Origin: Pseudomonas sp. PDM16
Lineage (GTDB): Bacteria; Pseudomonadota; Gammaproteobacteria; Pseudomonadales; Pseudomonadaceae
Assembly (NCBI RefSeq): GCF_014851865.1
Contig: NZ_JACVAM010000001.1
Span: 1,116,001 to 1,180,000, forward strand
Direction: 5' to 3'
DNA length: 64,000 bases
Shown: positions 50,582-59,768 of the stretch, piece by piece
How the letters are laid out: each line of letters opens with the position of its first letter
Numbering within the stretch: the first letter of the stretch is position 1
Position numbers and translations under genes: made by a program
Notes under the pieces: generated by a model
What the model was told of the DNA's origin: nothing
Database searches by the model: none
The model's input: the letters and a program-made list of their open reading frames with translations, nothing else

Positions 50582-53281
50582 TCAGGCGCCGCTGGGACGG
50601 CCAGGGTAGCGGCGCAGGCTCTCCAGCAGCTCGCGGCTGGGAATGGGGCGGTCGAACAGGTAACCCTGGCCTACATCGCAGTGCTGGCGGCGGAGAAACC
50701 CCAACTGGGCAGCGGTTTCGATGCCTTCGGCGACGACCTTGAGCTTGAGGTTGTGGGCCATGGCGATCACGGCAGACGTGATTTCCATGTCGTCCTGGTT
50801 TTCAGGGATGTCCTTGATGAAGCTGCGGTCGATCTTGATGACGTCGATGGGGAATTTCTTCAGGTAACTCAGCGACGAGTAGCCTGTGCCGAAGTCATCC
50901 ATCGTCAGGGTGAGCCCGAGCGCCTTGAGCTGCGTCACCTGCTGGCGGGTCACGTCGTCGCCCTCCAGAAGCAGGCTCTCGGTGAGCTCGAGCTCCAGCA
51001 GATGGGGTGGCATCTGTTCTTCGTCGAGGATCGCCGCGATCGATCCGACCAGATCGGGATCGGTGAATTGCTTGGCGGACAGGTTGATTGCCACCTGCAC
51101 TTCGCCAATCCCCAGTGTCGCCAGCTCCAGGCAGGTGCGGCAAGCCTGGCGCGCAACCCATTTGCCGATGGGGATAATGAGGCCGGTCTCTTCTGCCACC
51201 CCGATGAACTGATCGGGGCTGATCATGCCCTTTTCCGGATGCTGCCAGCGCAGCAGGGCTTCCAGCCCTACCAGCCGGCCTGTCTTCAGGCACAGTTGGG
51301 GCTGGTAGTAGACTTCCAGTTCGTTCTGGGTCAGGGCGCGGCGCAGGTTGTTCTCGACGAAAAGCTTGTGGCTGGCCTCGGCATTCAGCGCTTCGGTGAA
51401 CATCTGCACCTGATGCTTGCCGTTGGCCTTGGCCTTGTGCAGCGCCAACCCCGCATGTTTCATCAGGGTGTGGGGGTCGGCACCGTGGGTTGGGGCGCAG
51501 GCCAGGCCAACCGAGCCGGTGACGCTGATAAGCTGGTTATCGACGAACAGGGGCTTGTCTAGGGTGATCAGCAGGTCGTGAGCCAGCTGCAGGCCCGCCG
51601 CCTCGTTGGCGCCATCCAGCAGTACGGCGAACTCGTTGCTGGCGAAGCGCGCCAGGCTGGTGCCCTGGGTCAGGCTGTTGCGCAATCGGCGGGCGAGGTT
51701 GGCCAGCAGCTTGTCCCCGGTCTGATGCCCCAGGCTGTCGTTGATCCGCTTGAAGTTATCGATGTCTACCAGCAGCAGGCTGAAGGCGTGATTGTCCTTG
51801 CGCGCGAAGCGCTCTTCCAGGCAGCGAATGAAATAGGGGCGGTTGCCCAGGCCCGTGAGATTGTCGCTGTAGGCCAGGCGCTCGATACGCTGCTGGGCCA
51901 GCTTGCTCTGGGTGATGTCTTCGTAGATGCCGATGTAGTGAGTCAGCTCGCCATCGTCGTTGTATACCTTGGAGATCGACAGCTGGGCCCAATACGGCTC
52001 TAGGTTTTTGCGTCGGCTGCGAAACTCGCCCTGCCAGCTATTGCGCTCCGCCAGGCCGGCCTGGGCATCGAAGAGCAGATCGCCCAGGTTCTCCAGGGCC
52101 GGGAGCTGGGAGATGCGGCGGCCCTGGATCTCTTCGGCACCGTACTGGGTGATCGAGGTAAAGCTGGGATTGACGTACTGCACCAGGCCGTCGCAGTCGA
52201 ACAGCAGGAAGGCGCTGGCACTCTGTTCCACCGCGCGCTGGAACAGGAACAGCGCGCTGGTCGCGTCGCGTCGCTGCTGATTGCTCATCACCTGGGCGAA
52301 CTGGTCCGCCAGCTCTCCGGCGAAGGCGATCTCATCGGCCTGCCAGGTGCGTGCTGAGCCGATATGCTCCAGGCACAACACGCCGACTACCTCGCCGCCC
52401 AGGCGGATGCTGGCATCGAGCATGGCGCTGATGCCTTGCGACTTGAGATAGCCGCGCGTCAGCTCGCTGGTACGTGGGTCGCGCTGGGCGTTGTGTGCAT
52501 CAATGGCGCGACCGCTCTGCAGTGCCTCCAGATACCGCGGGAAGCAGCTGGCATCGATGGCCGCCGGCATTTCGTGGCGGTCGATATCGCGGCGATACAG
52601 CGCCACAGGCTCCAGGCAGTCTCCGACCAAGTGCCAGATGCTGGCGCGCGCCACATCATAGGCCTCGCAGGCTGCCTGGGTGATCAACTCGGCGGCTTCC
52701 TTGAGCGGGTCCAGCGCGCTGTAGCGGTGGCGCGCGAGGCGCACAATCAGGCTCTGCTGGGCGCGAGAGCGAATCAGGTGCTGAAGGTGTCCTTCCTGGG
52801 AGTGCTGGTAGAGTTCCAGCGAGGTCTTCAGCTTGCTGTTCTGTTCCTCCAGCTCCTGTAGGCGCTGCTCGACCAGCGTCTCGCCGGCCTCCGCCGTGAC
52901 CAGCAGGTACCCACGCAACAATCGGCGCCCGCGTTGCTGGAAGGCCTCGCCAATCTCCAGTAGATGGAGGGCGCCGTTGGGTGTGTGCAGACGATAGCGC
53001 ACTGAGTAGTGCTGCGAAGCTGCCAACTGGACCTGGATCTCGTCATGCAGACTGTAGCGCGCCTCGGGCTCCATCAGGCTGGCATAGGGGCAGTCGAGAA
53101 GCGCGCAGAGCTCACCGGCACTGACACCGAGCTGGCGCTCGCAGGCCGGGTCGAGAAACAACAGGGTCCAGCTGGGTTCGTTGATGCGCTCGAAACGCAA
53201 CATCCCCAGGCGTGACGGCACTGGCAACTGCGTCACAACCTCGGCCGCCTGACGGCTAGCGGCATCGGGATGGCTTTTCAT
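50582..53281 (-). CDS. dipA: Cyclic-di-GMP phosphodiesterase DipA (PAS-GAF-PAS-GGDEF-EAL)
   Basis: An 899-residue protein with PAS (about 20-130), GAF (about 170-320), a second PAS (about 330-450), GGDEF (about 455-620) and EAL (about 630-885) domains. The GGDEF signature is degenerate (ASNEF in place of GGDEF), so cyclase activity is unlikely. The EAL domain is intact: [13 protein letters not shown], the [13 protein letters not shown] metal loop, IKIDRSFI. This matches DipA, the P. aeruginosa biofilm-dispersal phosphodiesterase. ATG 53281 was chosen over GTG 53338 because AAGGAAG precedes it and it gives the 899-residue length I recall for PA5017. Confidence 0.93.
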   Translation of the reverse strand: MKSHPDAASRQAAEVVTQLPVPSRLGMLRFERINEPSWTLLFLDPACERQLGVSAGELCALLDCPYASLMEPEARYSLHDEIQVQLAASQHYSVRYRLHTPNGALHLLEIGEAFQQRGRRLLRGYLLVTAEAGETLVEQRLQELEEQNSKLKTSLELYQHSQEGHLQHLIRSRAQQSLIVRLARHRYSALDPLKEAAELITQAACEAYDVARASIWHLVGDCLEPVALYRRDIDRHEMPAAIDASCFPRYLEALQSGRAIDAHNAQRDPRTSELTRGYLKSQGISAMLDASIRLGGEVVGVLCLEHIGSARTWQADEIAFAGELADQFAQVMSNQQRRDATSALFLFQRAVEQSASAFLLFDCDGLVQYVNPSFTSITQYGAEEIQGRRISQLPALENLGDLLFDAQAGLAERNSWQGEFRSRRKNLEPYWAQLSISKVYNDDGELTHYIGIYEDITQSKLAQQRIERLAYSDNLTGLGNRPYFIRCLEERFARKDNHAFSLLLVDIDNFKRINDSLGHQTGDKLLANLARRLRNSLTQGTSLARFASNEFAVLLDGANEAAGLQLAHDLLITLDKPLFVDNQLISVTGSVGLACAPTHGADPHTLMKHAGLALHKAKANGKHQVQMFTEALNAEASHKLFVENNLRRALTQNELEVYYQPQLCLKTGRLVGLEALLRWQHPEKGMISPDQFIGVAEETGLIIPIGKWVARQACRTCLELATLGIGEVQVAINLSAKQFTDPDLVGSIAAILDEEQMPPHLLELELTESLLLEGDDVTRQQVTQLKALGLTLTMDDFGTGYSSLSYLKKFPIDVIKIDRSFIKDIPENQDDMEITSAVIAMAHNLKLKVVAEGIETAAQLGFLRRQHCDVGQGYLFDRPIPSRELLESLRRYPGRPSGA

Positions 53282-53413
53282 CGAACGGCTGGCTTCCTTA
53301 TTCTGCCGCTTCAGGGCAGGCTTGGATCCTGTTTCCACTTGTCATGCCTAAGTGAGCCGGGGCAAGCAGGTTCTTGAGACTCGTACATCAACCAAGTTCG
53401 GCAAGGGTGCATC

Positions 53414-53944
53414 ATGCGGCAGGGACTGACAAGAAGACTGAGCGGGTTATTGCTGATGCTGAGCCTGGGCGCGGGCGCTCCCGCCCAGGCGAGCGAGGCC
53501 CAGCTGAGCGGTGAAGAGCAGGCGCGATATCTCGCCGAGCTGAAACGGCTGTATCTGACCAAGGATGAGCGCAAGGCGCTGCTGGCGCACAGCAACGCGC
53601 TGCTCGACACCTACGCCCTGCGTGCCGGCTACCAGCTGGGCAAGGCGCCGGCACAGCGCAGCGATCTGCGCTACCAACTGAGCATCGCCGCTCCTGGTGA
53701 GCTTCTGGTGCGCGAGGAGACTCGCCAGGAACAGAGCAAGAGCCTGTCGGTAAGCAATCATCGCCTGTCCGTATTCGGGCTCGATCCCTACATTCATTAC
53801 GACTGCCCGAACACGGGTGTCACCTGCGTGCTCAACAATCCGGCCGATGGCAGCCCCTGGATCACCGTGTTGCGCGATCATCAGGGGGCGGCCGACCTGG
53901 CCAAGGCGATCAGTTTCCTGATCCGAAACTTACAGAGAAACTGA
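53414..53944 (+). CDS. Secreted protein of unknown function
   Basis: A 176-residue protein with a basic N-terminus and a signal peptide (MRQGLTRRLSGLLLMLSLGA, ending AQAS). The mature part is helical at first (EEQARYLAELKRLYLTKDER), then beta-rich, with two Cys (DCPNTGVTCVLN) that could form a disulfide. I do not recognise the family. It is divergent from dipA and is followed by 267 bp without a gene before the second glycan block. A periplasmic location is the only safe inference. Confidence 0.65.
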   Translation: MRQGLTRRLSGLLLMLSLGAGAPAQASEAQLSGEEQARYLAELKRLYLTKDERKALLAHSNALLDTYALRAGYQLGKAPAQRSDLRYQLSIAAPGELLVREETRQEQSKSLSVSNHRLSVFGLDPYIHYDCPNTGVTCVLNNPADGSPWITVLRDHQGAADLAKAISFLIRNLQRN

Positions 53945-54211
53945 CAGTCGAGACTGGTGGTCTTTTCCATGATGTGAGGCCCTCGATGCAGGAGCGCTAG
54001 CTGGGCTCTCCTTCCCATGGGAGGGAGCATGTCCATCAAGCGGTCAGTGCGGTCGCTTGATAGAAGCTGCATTTGCAACTGCAATGGTGGTAAGCCGGGT
54101 AGTACTGCGCATCTCTGGATAGCTACTTCAGCAACCGCAACTTCGACCGCTTTGTAGTGCGTAAGCTTGCTTAGCTGCCCGTCCCTTATAACCCCCTGAA
54201 CTGAGTAATCG

Positions 54212-55003
54212 ATGTACCGAAAATCAACCTACTGGGAAACAGCCTTCCGCGTTGTACAAGTGTCCTGGCTGCGGGCCGTGATGGGGTTGAAGTCGGAGTC
54301 GCGGGGAACGCGATTAGGGTATCTCTGGTGGATTGTCGAGCCTGCCATGCACCTGGCAGTTTATTACTTTGCCTTCGGCGTACTGCTCGAGCACGGGGGC
54401 GACGACTATGTGGCTTTCCTTCTGATAGGCATCGTGCATTGGCTATGGCTTTCCAAGAGCATCATGAACGCCAGCTCGTCCATTCTGGTGAGCCGGGGGC
54501 TCATACTCCAGCTGCCACTGCATACGGGGATTTTCCCACTTGCCGAAATATTCAGGGACCTGATCAAGCAGATCATTGTAGTGGTCATCCTGATGCTGAT
54601 TCTCTGGCTGATGGGCTACGATCCAACAAAGTACTGGCTCATCTATCCTGTTATCTTCGTTCTCCAGGTGCTGCTGACCCTGCCGCTCGCCGGTTTGGTG
54701 GCGGCACTTATGCCCTTCGTGCCGGACCTGCGGGTGATCGTTCCCGCCTGCCTGCAGCTCGCCATGTTTCTTTCCGGAGTGTTCTTCTCGGCTGACCTAA
54801 TTCCGGAGTCCTTCCACTGGCTGTTGAATCTCAATCCGGCCTATTTGTTGCTGGAAGCATACCGAGACATTCTGATCCGCCAGCAACCACCCGAGTGGGC
54901 ATTGCTGGGCGGGCTACTCGTAGCGCTCTGCTTCTTCAATATTTTCGTGATCGCCCTGTTCGGTCGTTTCAATCGTCAATATCCCCGGATCGTTCAGGAG
55001 TGA
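54212..55003 (+). CDS. wzm: Second polysaccharide ABC transporter, permease Wzm/KpsM type
   Basis: A 263-residue ABC-2 permease with six helices and the amphipathic start VVQVSWLRAVMGLKSESRGT, a conserved RGTRLGYLWWIVEPAMHLAV segment and the end segment FLSGVFFSADLIPESFHWLL. It belongs to the same family as the permease at 17963 but is only distantly similar to it. It would move a second lipid-linked glycan across the inner membrane together with the ATPase that starts 2 bp after it. Confidence 0.88.
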   Translation: MYRKSTYWETAFRVVQVSWLRAVMGLKSESRGTRLGYLWWIVEPAMHLAVYYFAFGVLLEHGGDDYVAFLLIGIVHWLWLSKSIMNASSSILVSRGLILQLPLHTGIFPLAEIFRDLIKQIIVVVILMLILWLMGYDPTKYWLIYPVIFVLQVLLTLPLAGLVAALMPFVPDLRVIVPACLQLAMFLSGVFFSADLIPESFHWLLNLNPAYLLLEAYRDILIRQQPPEWALLGGLLVALCFFNIFVIALFGRFNRQYPRIVQE

Positions 55004-55005
55004 GC

Positions 55006-55680
55006 ATGGCGCGTCTTCTTCTGGAAATGCGCGATGTGCACATGGGGTACACCACGCGCAAGTCACTGCTGCGCAGCGATTACCACCCTGTCATCAATGG
55101 GGTGAGCCTCGAGATCCGTGAGGGGCAGCGGCTCGGTGTGATGGGGCATAACGGTGCGGGTAAGTCGACGCTGTTGCGACTCATCGCGGGCATCTATGCT
55201 CCTGATAGCGGGAAAGTGATCAATCACGGAGCTCGTGTTTCACTGCTTTCGCTCCAGGCGGGGTTCGATCCGCGCCTCAATGGTTGGGACAACGCCTTGC
55301 TGAGCGGGGTGCTGATGGGAATGACTCCGGCGCAAGCGCGACAGCGACTGAAGAGCATCCACGATTTCTGCGAGTTGGGTGATCAGATGAATGATCTTCT
55401 CGGCACCTATTCATCTGGAATGCGTGCGCGCCTTGGATTTGCGGTCGCTCTGACGATGGAGGCCGACCTGTTGCTGATCGATGAGGTGCTCTCGGTGGGC
55501 GATCAGAGTTTCCAGGAGAAGTCGGAGAAGGCGGTCATGAATGCCGTGGATCAGGGATGTGCCATGATCCTTGTCTCGCACTCTCCGTTCAAACTTCAGA
55601 AGTGGACTGACTCCATCGTGTCGTTCGAGGGAGGGAACATCCATCCGATGTCTCTGGACAGTCTGGAGGGCGGGGCATGA
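55006..55680 (+). CDS. wzt: Second polysaccharide ABC transporter ATPase, short Wzt/KpsT type
   Basis: A 224-residue ATPase with Walker A GHNGAGKST near residue 46, signature YSSGMRARLGFA, Walker B LLLIDEVL and switch VSHS in place of VSHD. It ends straight after the nucleotide-binding domain, so it lacks the carbohydrate-binding tail of the 18756 Wzt. Short ATPases of this type export capsules or O-chains whose length is not sensed by the transporter. ATG 55006 is preceded by CAGGAG; its stop overlaps the next start. Confidence 0.88.
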   Translation: MARLLLEMRDVHMGYTTRKSLLRSDYHPVINGVSLEIREGQRLGVMGHNGAGKSTLLRLIAGIYAPDSGKVINHGARVSLLSLQAGFDPRLNGWDNALLSGVLMGMTPAQARQRLKSIHDFCELGDQMNDLLGTYSSGMRARLGFAVALTMEADLLLIDEVLSVGDQSFQEKSEKAVMNAVDQGCAMILVSHSPFKLQKWTDSIVSFEGGNIHPMSLDSLEGGA

Positions 55681-57209
55681 TCAGCTACGCTCAGAATTTC
55701 GAGGATGTCATTCTTGAGCGAATATTCAAGAACCAGAAGGATGGTTTCTACATTGACGTAGGTGCTTGCCATCCAATGTATGACTCGGTCACCCAGCATT
55801 TCTATTTGAAAGGCTGGAGCGGCATCAACATAGAGCCGCAGCCGGATCTCCACGCTCAGCTACAGGCTGTTCGTGATCGCGATATCAATCTTCAGGTATG
55901 TGTTGGGGCGAAAGCCGGTAACAGTGTCCTGTCCGTAACTGTGGAAATAGGCACGTCGACTCTCAGAAAATCCATAGCTGATAGCTATCGCAGCGAGGGC
56001 AAAGTTTCTCAAGAGCTGGTGGTCGAGGTCGTTACGCTCGACTCTATCTGGGAAGAGTACGTTGGCGAGCGGCAAGTCGATTTCCTGAAAATTGATGTCG
56101 AGGGATTTGAAAAGGAAGTGCTTTCCGGGGCTGATTTCTCCAAGGTTGCCCCCAGTATTCTAGTTGTAGAAGCTACCAGTCCTAATTCGCCGTTACCTAT
56201 ATATGGTCAGTGGGAGCACCTGCTTCTAGATTGTTATGAATTCTTTTACTTCGATGGTCTGAATCGGTTCTATGCGCGCAAGAGTTTTAGTTTTGACAGC
56301 GCTGCCTGTGCTGTGCCGCCAAACGTATTCGATAACATTAAGACGTACCCGAGCATTCTTCTTGAGCAGGAGAGTAGAAATCAGAAACTTGAGAATGATG
56401 ATCTCAATAAGCAGCTTAAAGAGGCTTTGGATCTGATTGTCGGTAAGGATGCCGCGCTGGTGGATGCCGGTGCAGCGTACGAGGCTCTGCAGGGTGAAGC
56501 GGTGTTGCAGCGCCAGCAGCTCGAAGAGGCTGCTGCGGTGGGTTCGGATTATCGCGGAGAAATTGCCAAGATTCAGAATGCATATGATGCATTGATGATT
56601 GCTATGGAAAAGAAAGAGCAGGACCTATTGGACGCTCTTGATCTGATATACGAGAAAGATGTTGGCCTGACCGAACTTGCATCAAGCTATGAGACGGTGC
56701 AAAACCAGCTTCAAGCCAAGGAAGAGGAGCTGCAACAAACTCAATGGATGCTCAAGGGTAAAGATATTGCGTTGCAGGATGCAGCCGCCGCATACGAGGC
56801 GCTGCAAATAGAACTCCAGCGAGTCCGTGAGCGCGCGGAGCTTCTCGGCGAAAGCCTTCGGACTGCGATGGAGCGAGGCCGCGATGCCGCCGACGCCTAC
56901 AAGAGTTTGAGAGACCAGTTCGACTTGAAACTGGCTGAGCTGGAGGCAACACAAGGCGCATTGGCGCTCAAGGAGGCTCAACTGCTTCAATCAGCCCCTG
57001 CCTGCGAAGGGGCAGGTTGCGCTCCGCAAGTGCCCTCGGGGGACGCCTATAGCGCCTTGCTGCTCGACGAGCTGCAAATGAAGGACGATGCGTTGCTTGA
57101 CGCTGCGCGCTCCTATGCAAGCCTGCGTGATGAGTTCGACAGAAAGCTACGTGAGCTGGAAGTGCTGCACGAGCGTCTTGCTGCATCGCCGGGAACTGAG
57201 GGGCGGTGA
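55677..57209 (+). CDS. FkbM-family methyltransferase with regular 35-residue coiled-coil repeats
   Basis: A 510-residue protein starting at ATG 55677, which overlaps the wzt stop by 4 bp. Residues about 1-215 are an FkbM-type SAM methyltransferase (DGFYIDVGACHP, INIEPQPDLH, DFLKIDVEGFEKEVLSGA). From about 228 to the end it is a highly charged, heptad-patterned coiled coil. Within it a repeat of exactly 35 residues (five heptads) recurs, with Tyr at 268, 303, 338, 373 and 408, and once more at 480. A Pro/Gly/Cys break lies at about 440-455. By analogy with the coiled-coil chain terminator WbdD, it may methylate the glycan end and measure chain length (inference); no kinase domain is present. 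Confidence 0.85.
   Translation: MISYAQNFEDVILERIFKNQKDGFYIDVGACHPMYDSVTQHFYLKGWSGINIEPQPDLHAQLQAVRDRDINLQVCVGAKAGNSVLSVTVEIGTSTLRKSIADSYRSEGKVSQELVVEVVTLDSIWEEYVGERQVDFLKIDVEGFEKEVLSGADFSKVAPSILVVEATSPNSPLPIYGQWEHLLLDCYEFFYFDGLNRFYARKSFSFDSAACAVPPNVFDNIKTYPSILLEQESRNQKLENDDLNKQLKEALDLIVGKDAALVDAGAAYEALQGEAVLQRQQLEEAAAVGSDYRGEIAKIQNAYDALMIAMEKKEQDLLDALDLIYEKDVGLTELASSYETVQNQLQAKEEELQQTQWMLKGKDIALQDAAAAYEALQIELQRVRERAELLGESLRTAMERGRDAADAYKSLRDQFDLKLAELEATQGALALKEAQLLQSAPACEGAGCAPQVPSGDAYSALLLDELQMKDDALLDAARSYASLRDEFDRKLRELEVLHERLAASPGTEGR
56445..56969 (+). repeat. Five tandem 105-bp (35-residue) repeats in the coiled coil
   Basis: Units start at residues 257, 292, 327, 362 and 397, each exactly 35 residues (five heptads, 105 bp). 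Common features are Lys-Asp at positions 1-2 (units 1, 3 and 4), AxY[EDK]xL around position 12 in all five, and charged heptads after it. A sixth unit, KDDALLDAARSYASLRDEFD, begins at residue 469. The DNA copies are well diverged, so the repeats are old and the spacing is conserved despite drift. Confidence 0.85.
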
Positions 57210-59765
57210 ATGCTAGCCAATAATTCGAATGAGAGCCGTATGACTCGGACAGACATCAGCGACATCTGTATATTTACAATTGTTTCGAACAACTATCTGC
57301 ACTATGCCAATACACTTTTTGAGAGTCTGCGGGAACACTGCCCTCAGGCGGATCTGGTGCTGGGGCTTTGTGATAAGAGAACAGATGCGACTGATTGTCC
57401 TGCGGCAGATATTGTTGAGCTTAGAGATTTAGATATTCCGGAGTTGGGTGCATTCATATATCAGTATTCGATCCTGGAGCTGAATACCGCCATCAAGCCA
57501 TACTTGGTGGAATTGTTAATGAATCGCGGTTATCGAAAAATTATTTATTTCGATCCGGATATTTATATCTTTGGAACGCTCGATCCTATGCTTGGGTTGT
57601 TGGATCAGCATAATGTGCTTCTCACACCTCATCTGACGGATCTTTTGGATGACGGAAAATGGCCTACCGAGCTAAGTATCCTTCAGGCGGGATCCTATAA
57701 TTTGGGTTATATAGGGCTTAGCAGCTGCGATGAAACTCGCAAGCTTGTTAAGTGGTGGCAGGCAAAGCTGTATAAAGAGTGTGTGGTGGATTTGCCGCGT
57801 AACTTGTTCGTCGACCAAAAGTGGATGGACCTTGTTCCGTCGATGTTCGAGGGGGTCTATATCAATCGAGCCTCCAGTTGGAACGTCGCTTACTGGAATT
57901 TGAATCATCGCAAGCTACAGCAACGGGATGACGGGGGGTTCGAGGTTGACGAGCGGCCTCTCACCTTCTTCCATTTCTCGGGCTTTTCCATTGAGGCTGG
58001 CACTCTCAGTAAACATCAAAATCGCTTTGATAAGGGGCCACGTGGCACACCGCTCAGGGCACTTTGCACCCTTTATGAAGAAGCGCTAATGCGAAACGGT
58101 CTGGAGCGGTTCCAAGGGCTTCCTTATGCCTTTGGCTCGTTCGCAGATGGTACAAAGGTGCCTGACAGTGCTCGACGCCTCATTCGAACCAGTGAAGATC
58201 TCATAGGCGTGGATTTCTTTGATGAGGCGCAGTGCGGCCATGTCCATGCAGTGCTCAATCGTCTGGTGCATTCTAAGAAAGGTGGAATCAGCCTGACGGC
58301 TTTGTCTCTTGCCTTGTGGGAGGCGCGCGCCGATCTGCGAGATGCGTTCCCGGCAGTGGAGAGTGTCGACAGCATTCGGTTTGCTGAGTGGTTCCTGGAT
58401 GCAGCGCCTCGTGAGGCAGGCTTCAGCGAGATTTACCTTGCGCCAGTGCGCGAACAGCTCGAGCGGGCAAGGGCTAGCCCCTCTTCCTCGCCGCAGGCGG
58501 TGCAGAGCTCACTGTTGAGTCGGATATTCCGATTGGTATGGCAGAAGCGTCGGAGCATCCCTCTGAAATGGCGCATTGCTTTGTTTCCTTATGCCGGCTG
58601 GGTCCTGAAGCGGGCTTATCCGCGAACAGACCTTCTCCCCCCTGTGGAAAGTAGCAATGAGCCGGGGATTAACCTAATTGGCTATCTCCATGCGGAGAGC
58701 GGGGTAGGCGAGGCAGCTCGCTCCTCTCTTCGTGCGTTGCGACGGTCAGGGTTGCCGTTTTCTCTCATCGATTACCGGCTTGGTAATATTTCCCGTATGG
58801 ATGAGATCGTGAACGGTAACGGCAACCAGATTAGGTATCCGATCAATCTGGTTCATGTGAACGCTGATCAGAGCAAAATTGCTCGCGACCATCTGGGTGG
58901 ACAGCTTTTCCAAGGGCGTTACACCATCGGCTATTGGTATTGGGAAATGCCTATATTTCCGGACTTTCTCCACTTCGCCTACGATCAGGTAGATGAAATA
59001 TGGGTCTCTACAGAATACAACCGGGTCGCTATTTCCAAGTTCACGGATAAGCCGGTAACGCTGGTGCCGCCGGCTATCGAGGTAAATATCGAAAAGCCGC
59101 TGACGCGCACAGAGTTGCATCTCGATCAAGGGGCGTTCATTTTCTTCCACATGTCCGACACTCTGAGCATGTCGGAGAGGAAGAATCCTGAAGGGGTAAT
59201 AAGAGCGTTCCAGCAAGCGTTCGGCGACCGGCTCGAGGAAGATGTAAGGCTGGTCATTAAGCTGTCCAATCTTGAGCGTAGGCCCGAGCTTGCCGCAGAG
59301 GTCTATGCGGCAATGGAAAGAGACCCCCGCATTCAGCTTATCGATGGTTATCTGGACAGGAACACCCTCAACAATCTGATCAACGCCTGCGACTGCTATG
59401 TGAGCCTGCACCGTGCAGAGGGTTTTGGTTTGCCCATTGCCGAGGCCATGTATCTCGGAAAGCCGGTGATAGCCACATATTGGTCCGGCAATGTGGACTT
59501 CATGAATCAAGAGAACTCCATGCCGGTGCACTACACGCTGGTGGAGTTGAACGAGGACATCGGCCCCTATCAGAAAGGGCAGCTGTGGGCGGAGCCTGAC
59601 ATAGGTGATGCAGCGCAGAAGATGTCCAGCATGGTGGAAAACAAGGAACTGCGGAAGCGATTGGCAGATGCCGCTGCGCGGGACGTCAGAGCGATGCTCA
59701 GCCCAGGCAGAATTGCGGAATTGATCTCTGCTCGTACGGCTGAAATATTCCACTCTAAGCAGTGA
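57210..59765 (+). CDS. Two-domain glycosyltransferase (GT8-like + GT4)
   Basis: An 851-residue protein starting right after the FkbM stop. Residues about 15-290 form a GT-A domain with IFTIVSNNYLHYANTLFESL and the DxD motif FDPDIYIFGT near residue 114, resembling GT8-type enzymes. A helical linker (about 300-480) leads to a GT-B domain of family 4 (about 485-845), with LIGYLHAESGVGEAARSSLR, TIGYWYWEMPIFPDF, an SMSERKNPEG segment and the donor-site motif HRAEGFGLPIAEAMYLGKPV near residue 733. It should add two sugars of the chain exported by the upstream ABC pair (inference). Confidence 0.85.
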   Translation: MLANNSNESRMTRTDISDICIFTIVSNNYLHYANTLFESLREHCPQADLVLGLCDKRTDATDCPAADIVELRDLDIPELGAFIYQYSILELNTAIKPYLVELLMNRGYRKIIYFDPDIYIFGTLDPMLGLLDQHNVLLTPHLTDLLDDGKWPTELSILQAGSYNLGYIGLSSCDETRKLVKWWQAKLYKECVVDLPRNLFVDQKWMDLVPSMFEGVYINRASSWNVAYWNLNHRKLQQRDDGGFEVDERPLTFFHFSGFSIEAGTLSKHQNRFDKGPRGTPLRALCTLYEEALMRNGLERFQGLPYAFGSFADGTKVPDSARRLIRTSEDLIGVDFFDEAQCGHVHAVLNRLVHSKKGGISLTALSLALWEARADLRDAFPAVESVDSIRFAEWFLDAAPREAGFSEIYLAPVREQLERARASPSSSPQAVQSSLLSRIFRLVWQKRRSIPLKWRIALFPYAGWVLKRAYPRTDLLPPVESSNEPGINLIGYLHAESGVGEAARSSLRALRRSGLPFSLIDYRLGNISRMDEIVNGNGNQIRYPINLVHVNADQSKIARDHLGGQLFQGRYTIGYWYWEMPIFPDFLHFAYDQVDEIWVSTEYNRVAISKFTDKPVTLVPPAIEVNIEKPLTRTELHLDQGAFIFFHMSDTLSMSERKNPEGVIRAFQQAFGDRLEEDVRLVIKLSNLERRPELAAEVYAAMERDPRIQLIDGYLDRNTLNNLINACDCYVSLHRAEGFGLPIAEAMYLGKPVIATYWSGNVDFMNQENSMPVHYTLVELNEDIGPYQKGQLWAEPDIGDAAQKMSSMVENKELRKRLADAAARDVRAMLSPGRIAELISARTAEIFHSKQ

Positions 59766-59768
59766 ATT

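Noticed and set aside
54086..54105. JUMPstart/ops-like element before the second glycan block
   Set aside because: The stretch GGTGGTAAGCCGGGTAGTAC recalls the GTAAAGCC...GGTAG core, but the GGCGGTAG element recognised by RfaH is not present and spacing differs. Similarity is too weak.
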